Shown: positions 1 through 8,654, numbered from the stretch's first letter. The stretch is 64,000 nucleotides of DNA from Methylocystis rosea SV97 (GCF_000372845.1 NZ_KB889963.1:2562304-2626303), one strand, 5' to 3'. Numbers and translations: made by a program. The notes: generated from the letters alone by a model not told the origin.

Positions 1-97
1 TGTCGTCGCGGCCCTTGGGCGAGGAATAGACCTTGCGCGATTTTCCGATCGGCCCAGTGGTGACGCTCGCCGGCATGCGCTTGTCGTGGATGTTCAT
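1..97 (-). CDS. thiC: Phosphomethylpyrimidine synthase ThiC, N-terminal fragment
   Basis: Only the first 32 codons lie in the window; the gene runs off the left edge. The peptide begins MNIHDKRMPASVTTGP and continues IGKSRKVYSSPKGRDD, which matches the VTTGPxxxSRKVY opening typical of ThiC. ThiC is the radical-SAM enzyme that converts aminoimidazole ribotide to hydroxymethylpyrimidine phosphate in thiamine synthesis. The call is strengthened by a TPP riboswitch about 110 bases upstream on the same strand, the usual control of thiC. The body of the enzyme, including the Fe-S cysteines, is outside the window and cannot be checked. Confidence 0.85.
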   Translation of the reverse strand, partial: MNIHDKRMPASVTTGPIGKSRKVYSSPKGRDD

Positions 98-209
98 GAT
101 CGCGCTCCTTCATCACGCTTCTTCAAGGGAAGCGGACGCTGAGTCAGGAAGACGAAGGAGGGATGCGCTATCATAGCGTCGACGCGGGCGCGCCGTTCGC
201 TCTTTCGCT

Positions 210-285
210 GGCCTTCCCTACGCCGGCATGACCCGGATCAGGTTCGACGGGTGCTTCTCAGCCGCGCTAGCGGCGCCCCTCGCCA
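210..285 (-). ncRNA. TPP riboswitch (THI element)
   Basis: Read on the minus strand, the segment carries the THI-box core: GGCGCTGAGA, then ACCCGTCGAACCTGATCC, then GGGTCATGCCGGCGTAGGGA. These match the conserved CUGAGA, ACCUGAUC and GCGUAGGGA blocks of thiamine pyrophosphate aptamers. A short P3-type hairpin (GCGCCGCTAGCGGCGC) lies between P1 and the CTGAGA block. It sits about 115 bases upstream of thiC on the same strand, so it probably represses thiC expression when TPP is abundant. No clear intrinsic terminator is visible after it, so the expression platform may sequester the ribosome binding site. Confidence 0.93.
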
Positions 286-682
286 TTATGGAAAAATTAC
301 CGCGTTCCCGCGCGTGTCGCAAGTTTCGCGCGGCGAAACCGGCAAATAGCGTCTGGCCCCGCTGAGCCTAGACGCTGACAATTTAGAATTTCCAGCCCTA
401 TGGAAGCCTGGAGCGGTGCTATTGAATACGGGCCAACGCGCGGTCGAAGCCCCGTCCCGCATTTGGCGACGATTGCTCCCCTTGTCCGACGCGACGTGAA
501 AAAGCGCTTGTGTTGCAAAGACGTAACAGGCGGACGAAATCTGTGCCCGTGAAGCGATATTTACGCCGCAAGATCGACGTGTCTGCTAATTGTAAAGCAA
601 CGTAAACATGCGTCGGTTCGCCGCGACGGCGAAGACAGCCCGTCGCCTGGATGAGGAATATTGCGCTTCGGGACTCGCCCCA
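286..682. other. Intergenic region between the thiC leader and a fadL-type gene
   Basis: About 400 bases without a convincing gene. It must contain the thiC promoter (minus strand, upstream of the riboswitch near 290-330) and the promoter of the outer-membrane protein gene on the plus strand. I cannot fix either to a clear -35/-10 pair. A 73-codon frame on the minus strand has no family likeness and no ribosome binding site and is not called. Confidence 0.5.
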
Positions 683-2017
683 ATGAAAAACATTGTTTCG
701 CGCGCCTTCCTGTTCACATTGACGGCCATCTCAGCGCTCGCGCCATCCTTCTCCTTTGCCGCCGACGGTTTTTTTGCGACGGGATACGGCCCGCGGCAGA
801 GAGCGCTTGCCGGCGCCAGCGTGGCCGATGGCCGGGACGGCATGGCCGCTTCGGTCAATCCCGCGTCGATTGTCGGCCTTGACCGGCAGTTTGCGTTTGG
901 CGTCGCCGCCAATCTTGCGTATCGCGGTTACCGCACCGAAGGACTTCCGAGGCTCATCGCGGCGGGCGACGTGCGCAGCGGCCGTCCATGGACGCCAATC
1001 CCCAACTCGGGCAACATTCGCCCGATCGACGCCGACTCCGCGTGGAGCTTTGTCACCTATTCGAATGGCGGCATCAACAGCGCCTATGACGTGAGGCATG
1101 CTCGGCCGCCGCTGGGTGGACCGTTCGGCGGCGGCTTCGTTGGCCTAGACCTGAGACAAGCCTTCGCCAGCGTCGATTATGCGCGTCGCTTCCACACGGC
1201 GATCGGCCCGATCACGATTGGTCTCGCGCCGACGATCGCGGTGCAAATGTTGAACGTTCAGGGCGTGAAGACGTTCGCGCCCTTTTCAATAAATCAGTGG
1301 GAGATGTCAGACATGGGGTTTGACTGGTCCTACGGCGGCGGCTTTCGCTTAGGGTTGCTGTGGGGAATTACGGACAGCCTGCGCTTCGGCTTTTCCGGCT
1401 CGACGCCCATGTGGATGTCGCGTTTCGACAAATATTCGGGTCTTCTCGGCGGCCAGGGCAGTTTCGACATCCCCGCCCAATTGCAGGCCGGATTCGCCTA
1501 CGACATCTTGCCCAACCTTACGCTCATGGCGGATTGGCGACATGTCTTCTATTCCGCCGTTCCCTCTTTAGGCAATTCCAACGCGCCCCTGTTCGTGCGC
1601 TCGCTCGGCGACAGCGCCGGCATCAATATGAAGGATACGGATTCGGCATCCTTCGCCGCCGAGTGGCGCGCGACGCCGACGCTGGCGCTTCGCCTCGGTT
1701 ATCATTACGCCACCAGCTCGCTGATTTCGCGTTCGTTGAACTTTGCGGTGCTCTCGCCGAGCGTGAACCGGCATCATCTCGGAGGCGGTTTCAACTACGC
1801 GATTACAAAAAACTCGTCATTTGATTTTTCCGTCCTTTGGGCTTTCAAGAATTCCGTATCCGCCTTTGAGGCGATCCCGCAGTCAGCAGGGCGGCCTTTT
1901 GGCGGATTCAATCCCGCCGCGACAATCAATGTGTGGGCCTATGGCGGCGCATTTTCAGTCGGCTACAATTACAAGTTCGACCAGGGGGACGATTCCTGGT
2001 TCCCGACGCATTTCTGA
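683..2017 (+). CDS. OmpP1/FadL family outer membrane transporter
   Basis: 444-residue outer-membrane beta-barrel of the FadL/TodX family, which moves long-chain fatty acids or other hydrophobic substrates across the outer membrane. The product starts MKNIVSRAFLFTLTAISAL with a signal peptide ending near SFAADG, followed by the FadL-like segment RALAGASVADGRDGMAASVN that precedes the barrel. Many amphipathic beta strands follow (for example HHLGGGFNYAITKNSSFDFS), and the chain ends in FDQGDDSWFPTHF, with the terminal Phe usual for Bam-assembled barrels. An in-frame start 25 codons upstream (608) would place charged residues before the signal peptide, so 683 is preferred. The gene is monocistronic and ends in an intrinsic terminator. 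Substrate not deducible. Confidence 0.87.
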   Translation: MKNIVSRAFLFTLTAISALAPSFSFAADGFFATGYGPRQRALAGASVADGRDGMAASVNPASIVGLDRQFAFGVAANLAYRGYRTEGLPRLIAAGDVRSGRPWTPIPNSGNIRPIDADSAWSFVTYSNGGINSAYDVRHARPPLGGPFGGGFVGLDLRQAFASVDYARRFHTAIGPITIGLAPTIAVQMLNVQGVKTFAPFSINQWEMSDMGFDWSYGGGFRLGLLWGITDSLRFGFSGSTPMWMSRFDKYSGLLGGQGSFDIPAQLQAGFAYDILPNLTLMADWRHVFYSAVPSLGNSNAPLFVRSLGDSAGINMKDTDSASFAAEWRATPTLALRLGYHYATSSLISRSLNFAVLSPSVNRHHLGGGFNYAITKNSSFDFSVLWAFKNSVSAFEAIPQSAGRPFGGFNPAATINVWAYGGAFSVGYNYKFDQGDDSWFPTHF

Positions 2018-2052
2018 GCTCCCTGACGGCCGGCGTTGATCGGCCCGCCTGG

Positions 2053-2084
2053 CGCGCCTCCCTAAAAGGAGGCGCGATTTTTTT
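2053..2084 (+). terminator. Rho-independent terminator of the fadL-type gene
   Basis: A perfect 9-bp GC stem (CGCGCCTCC, 2053-2061, with GGAGGCGCG, 2068-2076) closes a 6-base loop CTAAAA and is followed by A and seven T residues. It starts 36 bases after the stop of the plus-strand porin gene. Confidence 0.9.
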
Positions 2085-2100
2085 AACGGATGCGCCCTCT

Positions 2101-2481
2101 CTATTCGACTCGGGTGGCGATCCACCAGGTTGTGCCGCCGGCATCCTTGACGCCGCCGCGTTTGTCTTCGTCGTGTTTCTGCACGGGCGCCTGAACAGAC
2201 GCCGCGCCAGCCTGCAGCGCGCGCGCGTAAGTTTCGTCCACCGAGGGCACATAGACGTGGACATGCGCTTCGATCGCGGGCCATTGCGGGGCAGCGTCGG
2301 CGAGCATGACGACAGTATCGTCGATGCGCGCCTCCGCATGCATCAATCTCCCATTCGCATCAGGAAAGGTTCGAAGCACGGTGGCGTCGAAAACGGCCTG
2401 AAGGAATTTGATCGTCGCGGAGGCGTCGGCGACGACCAAATAGGGAGAGACGCTGTTTTGTCCTGAGGGCTTGAAGGACAT
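2101..2481 (-). CDS. VOC family (glyoxalase/PhnB-like) protein
   Basis: 126-residue single-domain protein of the vicinal oxygen chelate superfamily. It begins MSFKPSGQNSVSPYLVVADA and shows the PhnB-like pattern: YLVVADASATIKFLQAVFDA at the start, an acidic strand HAEARIDDTVVMLAD, and a C-terminal PVQKHDEDKRGGVKDAGGTTWWIATRVE. PhnB-like proteins often act as small-molecule binding or antibiotic-resistance-like VOC enzymes; no substrate can be assigned here. It lies just downstream of mrp on the same strand (21-bp gap) and may be cotranscribed. Its stop faces the terminator of the convergent porin gene. Confidence 0.85.
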   Translation of the reverse strand: MSFKPSGQNSVSPYLVVADASATIKFLQAVFDATVLRTFPDANGRLMHAEARIDDTVVMLADAAPQWPAIEAHVHVYVPSVDETYARALQAGAASVQAPVQKHDEDKRGGVKDAGGTTWWIATRVE

Positions 2482-2502
2482 TCAAATCAACCTTCGTCAG
2501 TT

Positions 2503-3645
2503 TCAGCCAACGACGATCTTTGGCGCAGCGCGCTGTTTTTGCGTTTCGAGCAACGCTTTCACCTTCGCCGCGAGATTGAGATAGACCGCGGCCTGCGGGC
2601 TGTCGGGCTCGGCGCCCACGACGGGACTCCCGGCGTCCGAGGTTTGACGGATCTTGATGTCGAGCGGCGCCTCGCCAAGAAAAGGCACGCCCATCTGTTC
2701 GGCGTCGTGGCGCGCGCCGCCATGCGCGAAAATTTCCGAGCGGCCGCCGCAGTGCGGGCACAGGAAGTAGCTCATATTTTCAATGACGCCGAGAATCGGC
2801 GCCTCGACTTTCTGGAACATCGACACGGCGCGCCGCGCGTCGATCAGCGCCAGATCCTGCGGCGTCGAGACGATCACCGCGCCGGCGAGCGGAACCTGCT
2901 GCGCGATGGTGAGCTGAACGTCGCCGGTGCCGGGCGGCATGTCGATGACCAGCGCGTCGAGCTCTCCCCAGGCGACTTCGCCGAGCATCTGCGAAATCGC
3001 CTGCGACACCATCGGCCCGCGCCAGACCATCGGCACGTTCTCGTCGACAAGAAAACCCATCGACATGATCTTCACGCCATAGGCTTCGAGCGGCGCGAGC
3101 TTGCCGCCTTCGACCTTAGGTTTGCCAGTTAGGCCGAAAAGCCGCGGCATCGAGGGGCCATAGACGTCGGCGTCAAGCAGGCCGACGCGCCAGCCCTGAG
3201 CGGCGAGGCCGAGCGCGAGATTGGCCGACGTCGTCGACTTGCCGACGCCGCCCTTGCCCGAGGCGACGGCGATAATGAAGCGGATTTTTTCGAGCGCCGG
3301 AATTCCGGCTTTTTGCTGAGGCGGCGGCGCGCCAGGCCCAGGCGCATGGGCATGCGCATGGCCATGAGCATGAGCTTGAGCCCGAGGCGCCGGAGCCTCG
3401 GGGCGCGCGGCGCGTTCAGCGGTCAAGGTCACGATCGCCTGCTCGATGCCGGGCGCCGCCTTGATCGCGCGCTCGGCCGCGACACGCGCCGCCTCCCAGG
3501 CCTGCGTCTGGCTCGGATCGCCGGCCAGTGAAACGAAGGCTTTGGCGCCCGATAGATTGACGCCGCTTACCGCGCCGGCGAGCGGCGCTCCGCCCGGGCC
3601 GTAGAGCCCCTCCAGAGCCTTCAAAATGTCAGCTTCCGTCGCCAC
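2503..3645 (-). CDS. apbC: Iron-sulfur cluster carrier Mrp/ApbC (P-loop NTPase)
   Basis: 380-residue Mrp/NBP35 family ATPase that carries and delivers Fe-S clusters. Residues 1-90 form a DUF59/MIP18-like domain (TEADILKALEGLYGPGGAPL). A linker follows with an unusual histidine-rich run AHAHGHAHAHAPGPGAP. The NTPase domain has the deviant Walker A GKGGVGKSTTSANLALGLA, the ADVYGPSMP switch and the C-terminal CxxC cluster site FLCPHCGG. The start is a GTG at 3645 because AAGGAG lies 7 bases before it. In-frame codons upstream (to 3771) encode no conserved sequence. It follows the pdh/GDCCxC genes on the same strand by about 50 bases. Confidence 0.92.
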   Translation of the reverse strand: MATEADILKALEGLYGPGGAPLAGAVSGVNLSGAKAFVSLAGDPSQTQAWEAARVAAERAIKAAPGIEQAIVTLTAERAARPEAPAPRAQAHAHGHAHAHAPGPGAPPPQQKAGIPALEKIRFIIAVASGKGGVGKSTTSANLALGLAAQGWRVGLLDADVYGPSMPRLFGLTGKPKVEGGKLAPLEAYGVKIMSMGFLVDENVPMVWRGPMVSQAISQMLGEVAWGELDALVIDMPPGTGDVQLTIAQQVPLAGAVIVSTPQDLALIDARRAVSMFQKVEAPILGVIENMSYFLCPHCGGRSEIFAHGGARHDAEQMGVPFLGEAPLDIKIRQTSDAGSPVVGAEPDSPQAAVYLNLAAKVKALLETQKQRAAPKIVVG

Positions 3646-3697
3646 GCGCCCGCTCCTTGCCTGTTTAGAGCTGTTCCAGGCAAGCCATATGCCGCGA

Positions 3698-3937
3698 TTA
3701 GGGACCCGCGTCCATCGGCCCGCCGCAACAATCGCCGTCCTTCTGGACGGGCGGGCATGGAACGTCGCCATAGGAGCAGAACACGCAGCAGTCTCCCGTC
3801 TTTGGCGTCAGCCGCGCGCCGCAGGAGACGCAGACATGCACGACGACGCAGGCGTCCTGCGGCATATCGAGCATTTCCGCGCGCGCGCAATGCGGACAGG
3901 TGAGGGTCGACTGAAGCTGCAAGTCGACCTCTCTCAC
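3698..3937 (-). CDS. GDCCxC-domain small cysteine-rich protein
   Basis: 79-residue protein with paired cysteines: TCPHCARAEM near the start, VCVSCGARLTP in the middle and the signature GDCCVFCSYGDVPCPP. It ends KDGDCCGGPM. The GDCCVxC family is usually found next to heavy-metal or mercury resistance genes and is thought to bind metal; no enzymatic role is known to me. Here the GTG start overlaps the stop of pdhC by four bases (GTGA), so it is translationally coupled to the pyruvate dehydrogenase genes, and mrp follows. The placement suggests a link to metal or thiol chemistry, for example protecting lipoyl thiols, but that is inference. Confidence 0.8.
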   Translation of the reverse strand: MREVDLQLQSTLTCPHCARAEMLDMPQDACVVVHVCVSCGARLTPKTGDCCVFCSYGDVPCPPVQKDGDCCGGPMDAGP

Positions 3938-4869
3938 GCGAACATCATCGCCGGATGTTCGATGACATGTTTGAATTCCGCCAAGAGCTCGGCGCCGAGC
4001 GCGCCGTCGACGGCGCGGTGATCGCAGGAGAGCGTCACGCTCATCATTGTCGCCACAACAGGCGCGCCGTTCTTGACGATCATGCGCTGCTCGCCCTGCC
4101 CGACCGCCAGGATCGTCGACTGCGGCGGATTGATCACCGCCGTGAAACTCTGCACGCCATACATGCCGAGATTGGACACCGCCGACACGCCGCCTTCATA
4201 TTCATGCGGCTTCAGCTTGCGCGCGCGGGCGCGCCCGGCGAGCTCCTTGATCTCCTCGGAAATCTCGCGAACCGATTTCGCCTGCGCGTTACGGATGATC
4301 GGCGTCACGAGCCCGCCGGGGATCGACACGGCGACGCCGATATCCGACGATTTATGGCGCAGCAACGCGTCCGGCGTGTAGGTGACATTCGCCTCGGGCT
4401 TGCGCTGCAGGGCGATGGCGAGCGCCTTGACGACGTAATCATTGACCGACGTCTTCCATGTCGGTTTGCCATCCGAGGCGAGCGGCGCGGCGGCGTTGAA
4501 ATCCTCGCGCAGGCGCAGCAGCGCATCGATCTCGCAGTCGACGTTGAGATAGAAAAGCGGAATGGTCTGTATGGCCTCGGTCAGCCGGCGCGCGATCGCC
4601 TTGCGCACATTGTCATGCGGAATTTCCTCGTAGGAGCCGGCCTCGAAGAATTTGCGCGTAACGTCGGCCGAAGGGGCTGCGGCGAGCGGCGCCGCCTTCG
4701 TCGTCTCTCCGCGCGCGAGCGCCGTCTGCACGTCGCGTTCGATGATGCGGCCGTGTGGCCCGGAGCCTTGGAGGGCGGAAAGATCGAGCCCGCCCTCCTT
4801 CGCCAATCGGCGCGCGAGAGGCGAAGCGAAGATGCGCGGCGCGCCAGTGTCGGGAGTGACGAGCGCCAT
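3934..4869 (-). CDS. pdhC: Pyruvate dehydrogenase E2 (dihydrolipoamide acetyltransferase) lacking a lipoyl domain
   Basis: 311-residue E2 core that transfers acetyl from lipoamide to CoA. It starts MALVTPDTGAP and goes straight into the peripheral-subunit-binding domain (FASPLARRLAKEGGLDLSAL, then GSGPHGRIIERDV). The catalytic domain runs from about residue 80 to the end with the active-site block LSCDHRAVDGALGAELL. No lipoyl domain (DKAxxE/V pattern) is present. Usual E2 proteins have one or more N-terminal lipoyl domains and exceed 400 residues. The start is firm, because the pdhB stop lies only two bases upstream and sequence further upstream is pdhB in another frame. The only lipoyl domain of the locus is on pdhB. 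Confidence 0.9.
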   Translation of the reverse strand: MALVTPDTGAPRIFASPLARRLAKEGGLDLSALQGSGPHGRIIERDVQTALARGETTKAAPLAAAPSADVTRKFFEAGSYEEIPHDNVRKAIARRLTEAIQTIPLFYLNVDCEIDALLRLREDFNAAAPLASDGKPTWKTSVNDYVVKALAIALQRKPEANVTYTPDALLRHKSSDIGVAVSIPGGLVTPIIRNAQAKSVREISEEIKELAGRARARKLKPHEYEGGVSAVSNLGMYGVQSFTAVINPPQSTILAVGQGEQRMIVKNGAPVVATMMSVTLSCDHRAVDGALGAELLAEFKHVIEHPAMMFA

Positions 4870-4871
4870 CA

Positions 4872-6344
4872 CTAAGACCTGTAAAGGACGGCCTTCGCCG
4901 CCGTGATGACATCCGCGACGCTCGGCAAAGCGAGCTTTTCGAGATTGGCGGCGTAGGGCATCGGCGTGTCCTTGCCGGTGACGCGCAGCACCGGCGCGTC
5001 GAGATAGTCGAAGGCTTCCTGCTGCACGCGCATGGCGATCTCGGCCGAGACCCCGCACTGCGGCCAGCCCTCTTCGATCGCGACGCAGCGGCCGGTCTTC
5101 TTGACGGACTTGATAATTGTCGCCGTATCCATCGGACGCAGCGTGCGCAAATCGATCACCTCGGCGTCGATCCCCTCTTTGGCGAGTTGCTCGGCGGCCT
5201 GCAGCGCATAGGTCATGCCGATCGAGAAGGAGACGAGCGTCACGTCCTTGCCGGGCCGGGCGATGCGCGCCTTGCCGATCGGCAGGACGAAGTCCTCAAG
5301 CGCCGGCACTTCCGACGTCTTGCCGTAGAGAATCTCATTTTCGAGAAACACCACCGGATTGTCGTTGCGGATCGCAGCCTTCAGCAGGCCTTTCGCGTCG
5401 CTCGCGTTTGACGGCGAAATCACGATCAGTCCGGGCACCTGCGAATACCAGGCGGAATAATCCTGGCTGTGCTGCGCGGCGACGCGCGCCGCGGCGCCGT
5501 TCGGTCCGCGAAAGACGATCGGACAGTTGATCTGTCCGCCGGACATGTACAGCGTCTTCGCCGCCGAATTGACGATGTGGTCGATGGCCTGCATCGAAAA
5601 ATTGAAGGTCATGAATTCGAGGATCGGCCGCAGCCCGGCGAAAGCCGCGCCGACGGCGACGCCGGCGAAGCCATATTCGGTGATCGGCGTATCGACGACG
5701 CGTTTGGCGCCGAATTCCTGCAGAAGACCCTGCGTAATCTTGTAGGCGCCCTGATATTCGGCGACCTCTTCTCCCATTACGAAGACGTTCGGATCGCGCC
5801 GCATTTCCTCGGCCATGGCGTCGCGCAAGGCTTCGCGCATGGTCATCGACACCATCGTCGTGCCTTCGGGCACCTCAGGGGCGACGCGCGGGGATGGCTG
5901 CGCGGCGACGCTTGTCGCCTTGGGCGCGGGCGTCGCGGCCTCGACAGCGGCTTTGGTCGCGGCCTTATTGGCTTCGCCGGGTTCGTCCTGCGGCGCGGTC
6001 TGGCCCGGAACCGGTGGGGCGGCTTCAGCCTGCTTTTGCGCTTTGTCCTCTTCGCCGACGCGATCGGCCGGCGCGTGGTCGGCCGTATCGGCGACTTCCT
6101 CGCCTTCCTCGGCGATCACCGCGATCGGCGTGTTGACGGCGACATTCTCCGTGCCGCCGGGAACGAGGATGCGCGCCAGCACGCCTTCGTCGACGGCCTC
6201 GACCTCCATCGTGGCCTTGTCGGTCTCGATCTCGGCGATGACGTCGCCGGCTTTCACCGCGTCGCCTTCGTTCTTGAGCCATTTGGAGAGCTTGCCCTGC
6301 TCCATCGTGGGAGACAGCGCCGGCATGAGGACATTGACGGTCAT
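4872..6344 (-). CDS. pdhB: Pyruvate dehydrogenase E1 beta with N-terminal lipoyl domain
   Basis: 490 residues. Residues 1-80 form a biotinyl/lipoyl domain ([20 protein letters not shown], with the lipoylation lysine in [17 protein letters not shown]). A long Ala/Pro/Glu linker runs to about residue 155. The transketolase-like E1 beta domain follows ([40 protein letters not shown]) and ends with the C-terminal transketolase domain ([15 protein letters not shown]). A lipoyl domain on E1 beta is known in alphaproteobacteria. Here it appears to be the only lipoyl domain encoded at the locus. It sits between pdhA (12-bp gap) and pdhC (2-bp gap) in one transcription unit. Confidence 0.95.
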   Translation of the reverse strand: MTVNVLMPALSPTMEQGKLSKWLKNEGDAVKAGDVIAEIETDKATMEVEAVDEGVLARILVPGGTENVAVNTPIAVIAEEGEEVADTADHAPADRVGEEDKAQKQAEAAPPVPGQTAPQDEPGEANKAATKAAVEAATPAPKATSVAAQPSPRVAPEVPEGTTMVSMTMREALRDAMAEEMRRDPNVFVMGEEVAEYQGAYKITQGLLQEFGAKRVVDTPITEYGFAGVAVGAAFAGLRPILEFMTFNFSMQAIDHIVNSAAKTLYMSGGQINCPIVFRGPNGAAARVAAQHSQDYSAWYSQVPGLIVISPSNASDAKGLLKAAIRNDNPVVFLENEILYGKTSEVPALEDFVLPIGKARIARPGKDVTLVSFSIGMTYALQAAEQLAKEGIDAEVIDLRTLRPMDTATIIKSVKKTGRCVAIEEGWPQCGVSAEIAMRVQQEAFDYLDAPVLRVTGKDTPMPYAANLEKLALPSVADVITAAKAVLYRS

Positions 6345-6356
6345 TGACTCAATCCC

Positions 6357-7364
6357 TCACGACGCCAGCACGTCCGTCCACAACTCGCTCGGGTCCGGCT
6401 CCTTGTCCGCAGTGGCGAAATCCGCGGCTTCGGCGACGATCTTGCGTGCATTGGCGTCGATCTTCTTGAGTTCGTCCTCGCTCATGCCGTCGGCGATCAG
6501 CCGCGCGCGAACTTGCTCGATCGGATCATGCTCCTCCCGCATCTTCTGGACTTCTTCCTTCGAGCGATATTTCGCGGGATCGGACATCGAGTGGCCGCGA
6601 TAGCGATAGGTCTGCGCCTCTATGAGATAGGGGCCCTTGCCGGCGCGGCACCATTCGATCGCCTCGTCCGCCGTCGCCTTGACGATACGCACGTCCATGC
6701 CGTCGATCTGCTTGCCCGGAATGCCGAAAGCCGCGCCGCGTTTGGAGAGGTCGATTTGCGCGGAGGCGCGGGAAATCTCCGTGCCCATCGCATAACGGTT
6801 GTTCTCGACAATGAAAACGACCGGCAGTTTCCAAAGCGACGCCATGTTGAAGGCTTCGTAGACTTGGCCCTGGTTGGCGGCGCCTTCTCCGAAAAAGGTC
6901 AAAGATACGCGGCCGTCGCCTCGATAGGCGTTGGCGAAGGCCACCCCCGCGCCGATCGGCGCCGGCGCGCCGACGATGCCGTGCCCGCCGTAGAAATTCG
7001 CTTCGCGCGAAAACATGTGCATCGAGCCGCCCTTGCCCTTGGAATAGCCGCCGCGCTTTCCGGCGAGTTCCGCCATAACGCGCCTGGGCTCCATCCCGGA
7101 GGCGAGCATATGTCCATGGTCGCGGTAGCTCGTGGTGAACTGGTCGCCGTCGCGCGCCGCCATCTTGACGCCGACGACCACCGCTTCCTGGCCGATGTAG
7201 AGATGGCAGAATCCGCCGATGACCCCCATGCCGTAAAGCTGTCCGGCCTTTTCCTCGAAGCGCCGGATGAGCAGCATTTCGCGAAAGGCGGTGAGCTCCT
7301 GCTCGCGGGTGAACGGGGGAATCATTGGCGCGCTTGCTGAAGCGACGCCGCTTTCCTCGACCAT
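6357..7364 (-). CDS. pdhA: Pyruvate dehydrogenase E1 alpha
   Basis: 335-residue thiamine-diphosphate-dependent E1 alpha subunit that decarboxylates pyruvate. It shows FREMLLIRRFEEKAGQLYGM near the N-terminus, GFCHLYIGQEAVVVGV, and the ThDP/Mg motif starting GEGAANQGQVYEAFNMASLW and ending VENN. The phosphorylation-loop-like segment TYRYRGHSMSDPAKYRSKEE is present. The ATG at 7364 has GGGAG nearby upstream. It is the first gene of pdhA-pdhB-pdhC-GDCCxC. No lpd (E3) gene is in the window. Confidence 0.96.
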   Translation of the reverse strand: MVEESGVASASAPMIPPFTREQELTAFREMLLIRRFEEKAGQLYGMGVIGGFCHLYIGQEAVVVGVKMAARDGDQFTTSYRDHGHMLASGMEPRRVMAELAGKRGGYSKGKGGSMHMFSREANFYGGHGIVGAPAPIGAGVAFANAYRGDGRVSLTFFGEGAANQGQVYEAFNMASLWKLPVVFIVENNRYAMGTEISRASAQIDLSKRGAAFGIPGKQIDGMDVRIVKATADEAIEWCRAGKGPYLIEAQTYRYRGHSMSDPAKYRSKEEVQKMREEHDPIEQVRARLIADGMSEDELKKIDANARKIVAEAADFATADKEPDPSELWTDVLAS

Positions 7365-7457
7365 TTCACCGCTCCCGTCGCTAAGCTTTGCTTTGCAGCA
7401 TAATCGAAGACGCTGATGAAAACGAGCGTCTCGCCTGCCTACAATTTGGGGAGCGCG

Positions 7458-8234
7458 CTAGCGCGCGTCGAGTTGCGATTGGAGTTCCTCGGCGAAAGCG
7501 GCGATTCTTTTGGCGTTCACGCCAAAGTCATGGCGTCCGTAACGCGACGCCGAGCGCAGATCGATGCGCGTCTGACCGGGCAGCGGCTTGAAGCGGACGG
7601 TGATGTCGTCGTCAAATCCCATGACGAGCGTTTTGTCGATGAAATCGATATGGCCGTCGCCGCTGCGTCCGCCCGGCGGCCGCTTGTCGACGAGCGTCCA
7701 GCCGCGCGCTTTGGCCGTTTTCAGCACCAGAGCATAGGCCTCGTCCGTGTCGAGATCGACGACGATCGGTTCGACGTCGGGATAGGCCGGCCGCTGCGCC
7801 TCCCGCGCCCGGGATGGGAGACCCGGAGGCTGGAAGCCGCTGCGCGCCTCGAAGGCGGCTTTGGAGAAGGAGAAATATGGCGGATCGGCGACGTCCGTCG
7901 AAATGTCGGAAAGCACCGGCAGACGCACCGCCTCGAAAGCCAGATAGGCTGGGTAGCCCAGCGTCAACGCCGCGATGACGAAGGCGGTCGCCGCTGCGCC
8001 CGCCCCGCGCCGTCCCGTGCGCCAAATCACGTTGCAAGCGGCGCAAAACAAAAGCAGCGCGATCAGCGCCAAGGCCATGGCGCCGCCAAGCGACGCGAGC
8101 GCGGACGCCGGGTCAAGGGCGCCGAGTCGCCCCAGAAGGATCGCCAAAATCGCCACAGTCGCGGCGAAAATCGCGAACCGTCGGCTCCACAGCGCGACTT
8201 TCGACCAGGGCTCGGGCGGAAGATGACGTCGCAT
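7458..8234 (-). CDS. DUF1499 membrane protein
   Basis: 258 residues. The first 110 residues hold three hydrophobic helices (FAIFAATVAILAILLG, then GAMALALIALLLFCAACNVI, then AAATAFVIAALTLGYPAYLA). The C-terminal half is the soluble DUF1499 domain, recognisable by ISTDVADPPYF, AYALVLKTAKARGWTLVD and the closing SASRYGRHDFGVNAKRI. The biochemical role of DUF1499 is unknown. It stands about 90 bases upstream of pdhA on the same strand and may be independent of it. Confidence 0.85.
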   Translation of the reverse strand: MRRHLPPEPWSKVALWSRRFAIFAATVAILAILLGRLGALDPASALASLGGAMALALIALLLFCAACNVIWRTGRRGAGAAATAFVIAALTLGYPAYLAFEAVRLPVLSDISTDVADPPYFSFSKAAFEARSGFQPPGLPSRAREAQRPAYPDVEPIVVDLDTDEAYALVLKTAKARGWTLVDKRPPGGRSGDGHIDFIDKTLVMGFDDDITVRFKPLPGQTRIDLRSASRYGRHDFGVNAKRIAAFAEELQSQLDAR

Positions 8235-8441
8235 CGGTTCAAAGACTCGCGTGACCGCCGCCCAGGGGGCGGCTCGCGCGCATTTTTCGCAATTTCACGG
8301 CGAATGCAACGGCTCTCGCGCATTTGAAAAAAAGTTGGGCGAGCGCCGCCTCGACCCCGGTTCCTTAGCGGCTCGTTAACTTGCCGAGGACAATCCTAGG
8401 AAAACGTCCCTTGAGTTCCCCTCCTGTCGTCGAGCGCGCCC

Positions 8442-8654
8442 ATGTCCGACAAGTATTCCGTCGAGTTCAACGAACCCCAATCCAACGGCCATCCCCATGA
8501 CCTTCTCGCGCGGCTTTACCGCGAGATCGGCATCTCCGCCGTCGCCGCGGCGCTGGAAGTCGAGCAGTTCGCTCAGCAGCCGACGGCCACGGTCGAGCGC
8601 CTAGACGAGCGCCGCCTGCCCGCGGTGCTTCTGGGCGAGGAACTCGCCGCCTGA
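8442..8654 (+). CDS. Hypothetical small protein, 70 aa
   Basis: 70-residue acidic protein starting MSDKYSVEFNEPQSNGHPHD, with a likely helix LLARLYREIGISAVAAALEV and an ending LPAVLLGEELAA. No family recognised. Support is the clean ORF with typical codon use and its own ATG after a 200-base leader that contains no other gene. It could be a lineage-specific regulatory or adaptor peptide; nothing in the sequence fixes a role. Confidence 0.5.
   Translation: MSDKYSVEFNEPQSNGHPHDLLARLYREIGISAVAAALEVEQFAQQPTATVERLDERRLPAVLLGEELAA

Noticed and set aside
297-518. 73-codon minus-strand frame upstream of the TPP riboswitch
   Set aside because: No family likeness or ribosome binding site; the place is better explained as the thiC promoter and leader.
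4870-5058. Possible N-terminal lipoyl extension of the E2 gene
   Set aside because: The in-frame codons upstream of 4869 are the C-terminal part of pdhB read in another frame and show no lipoyl motif.
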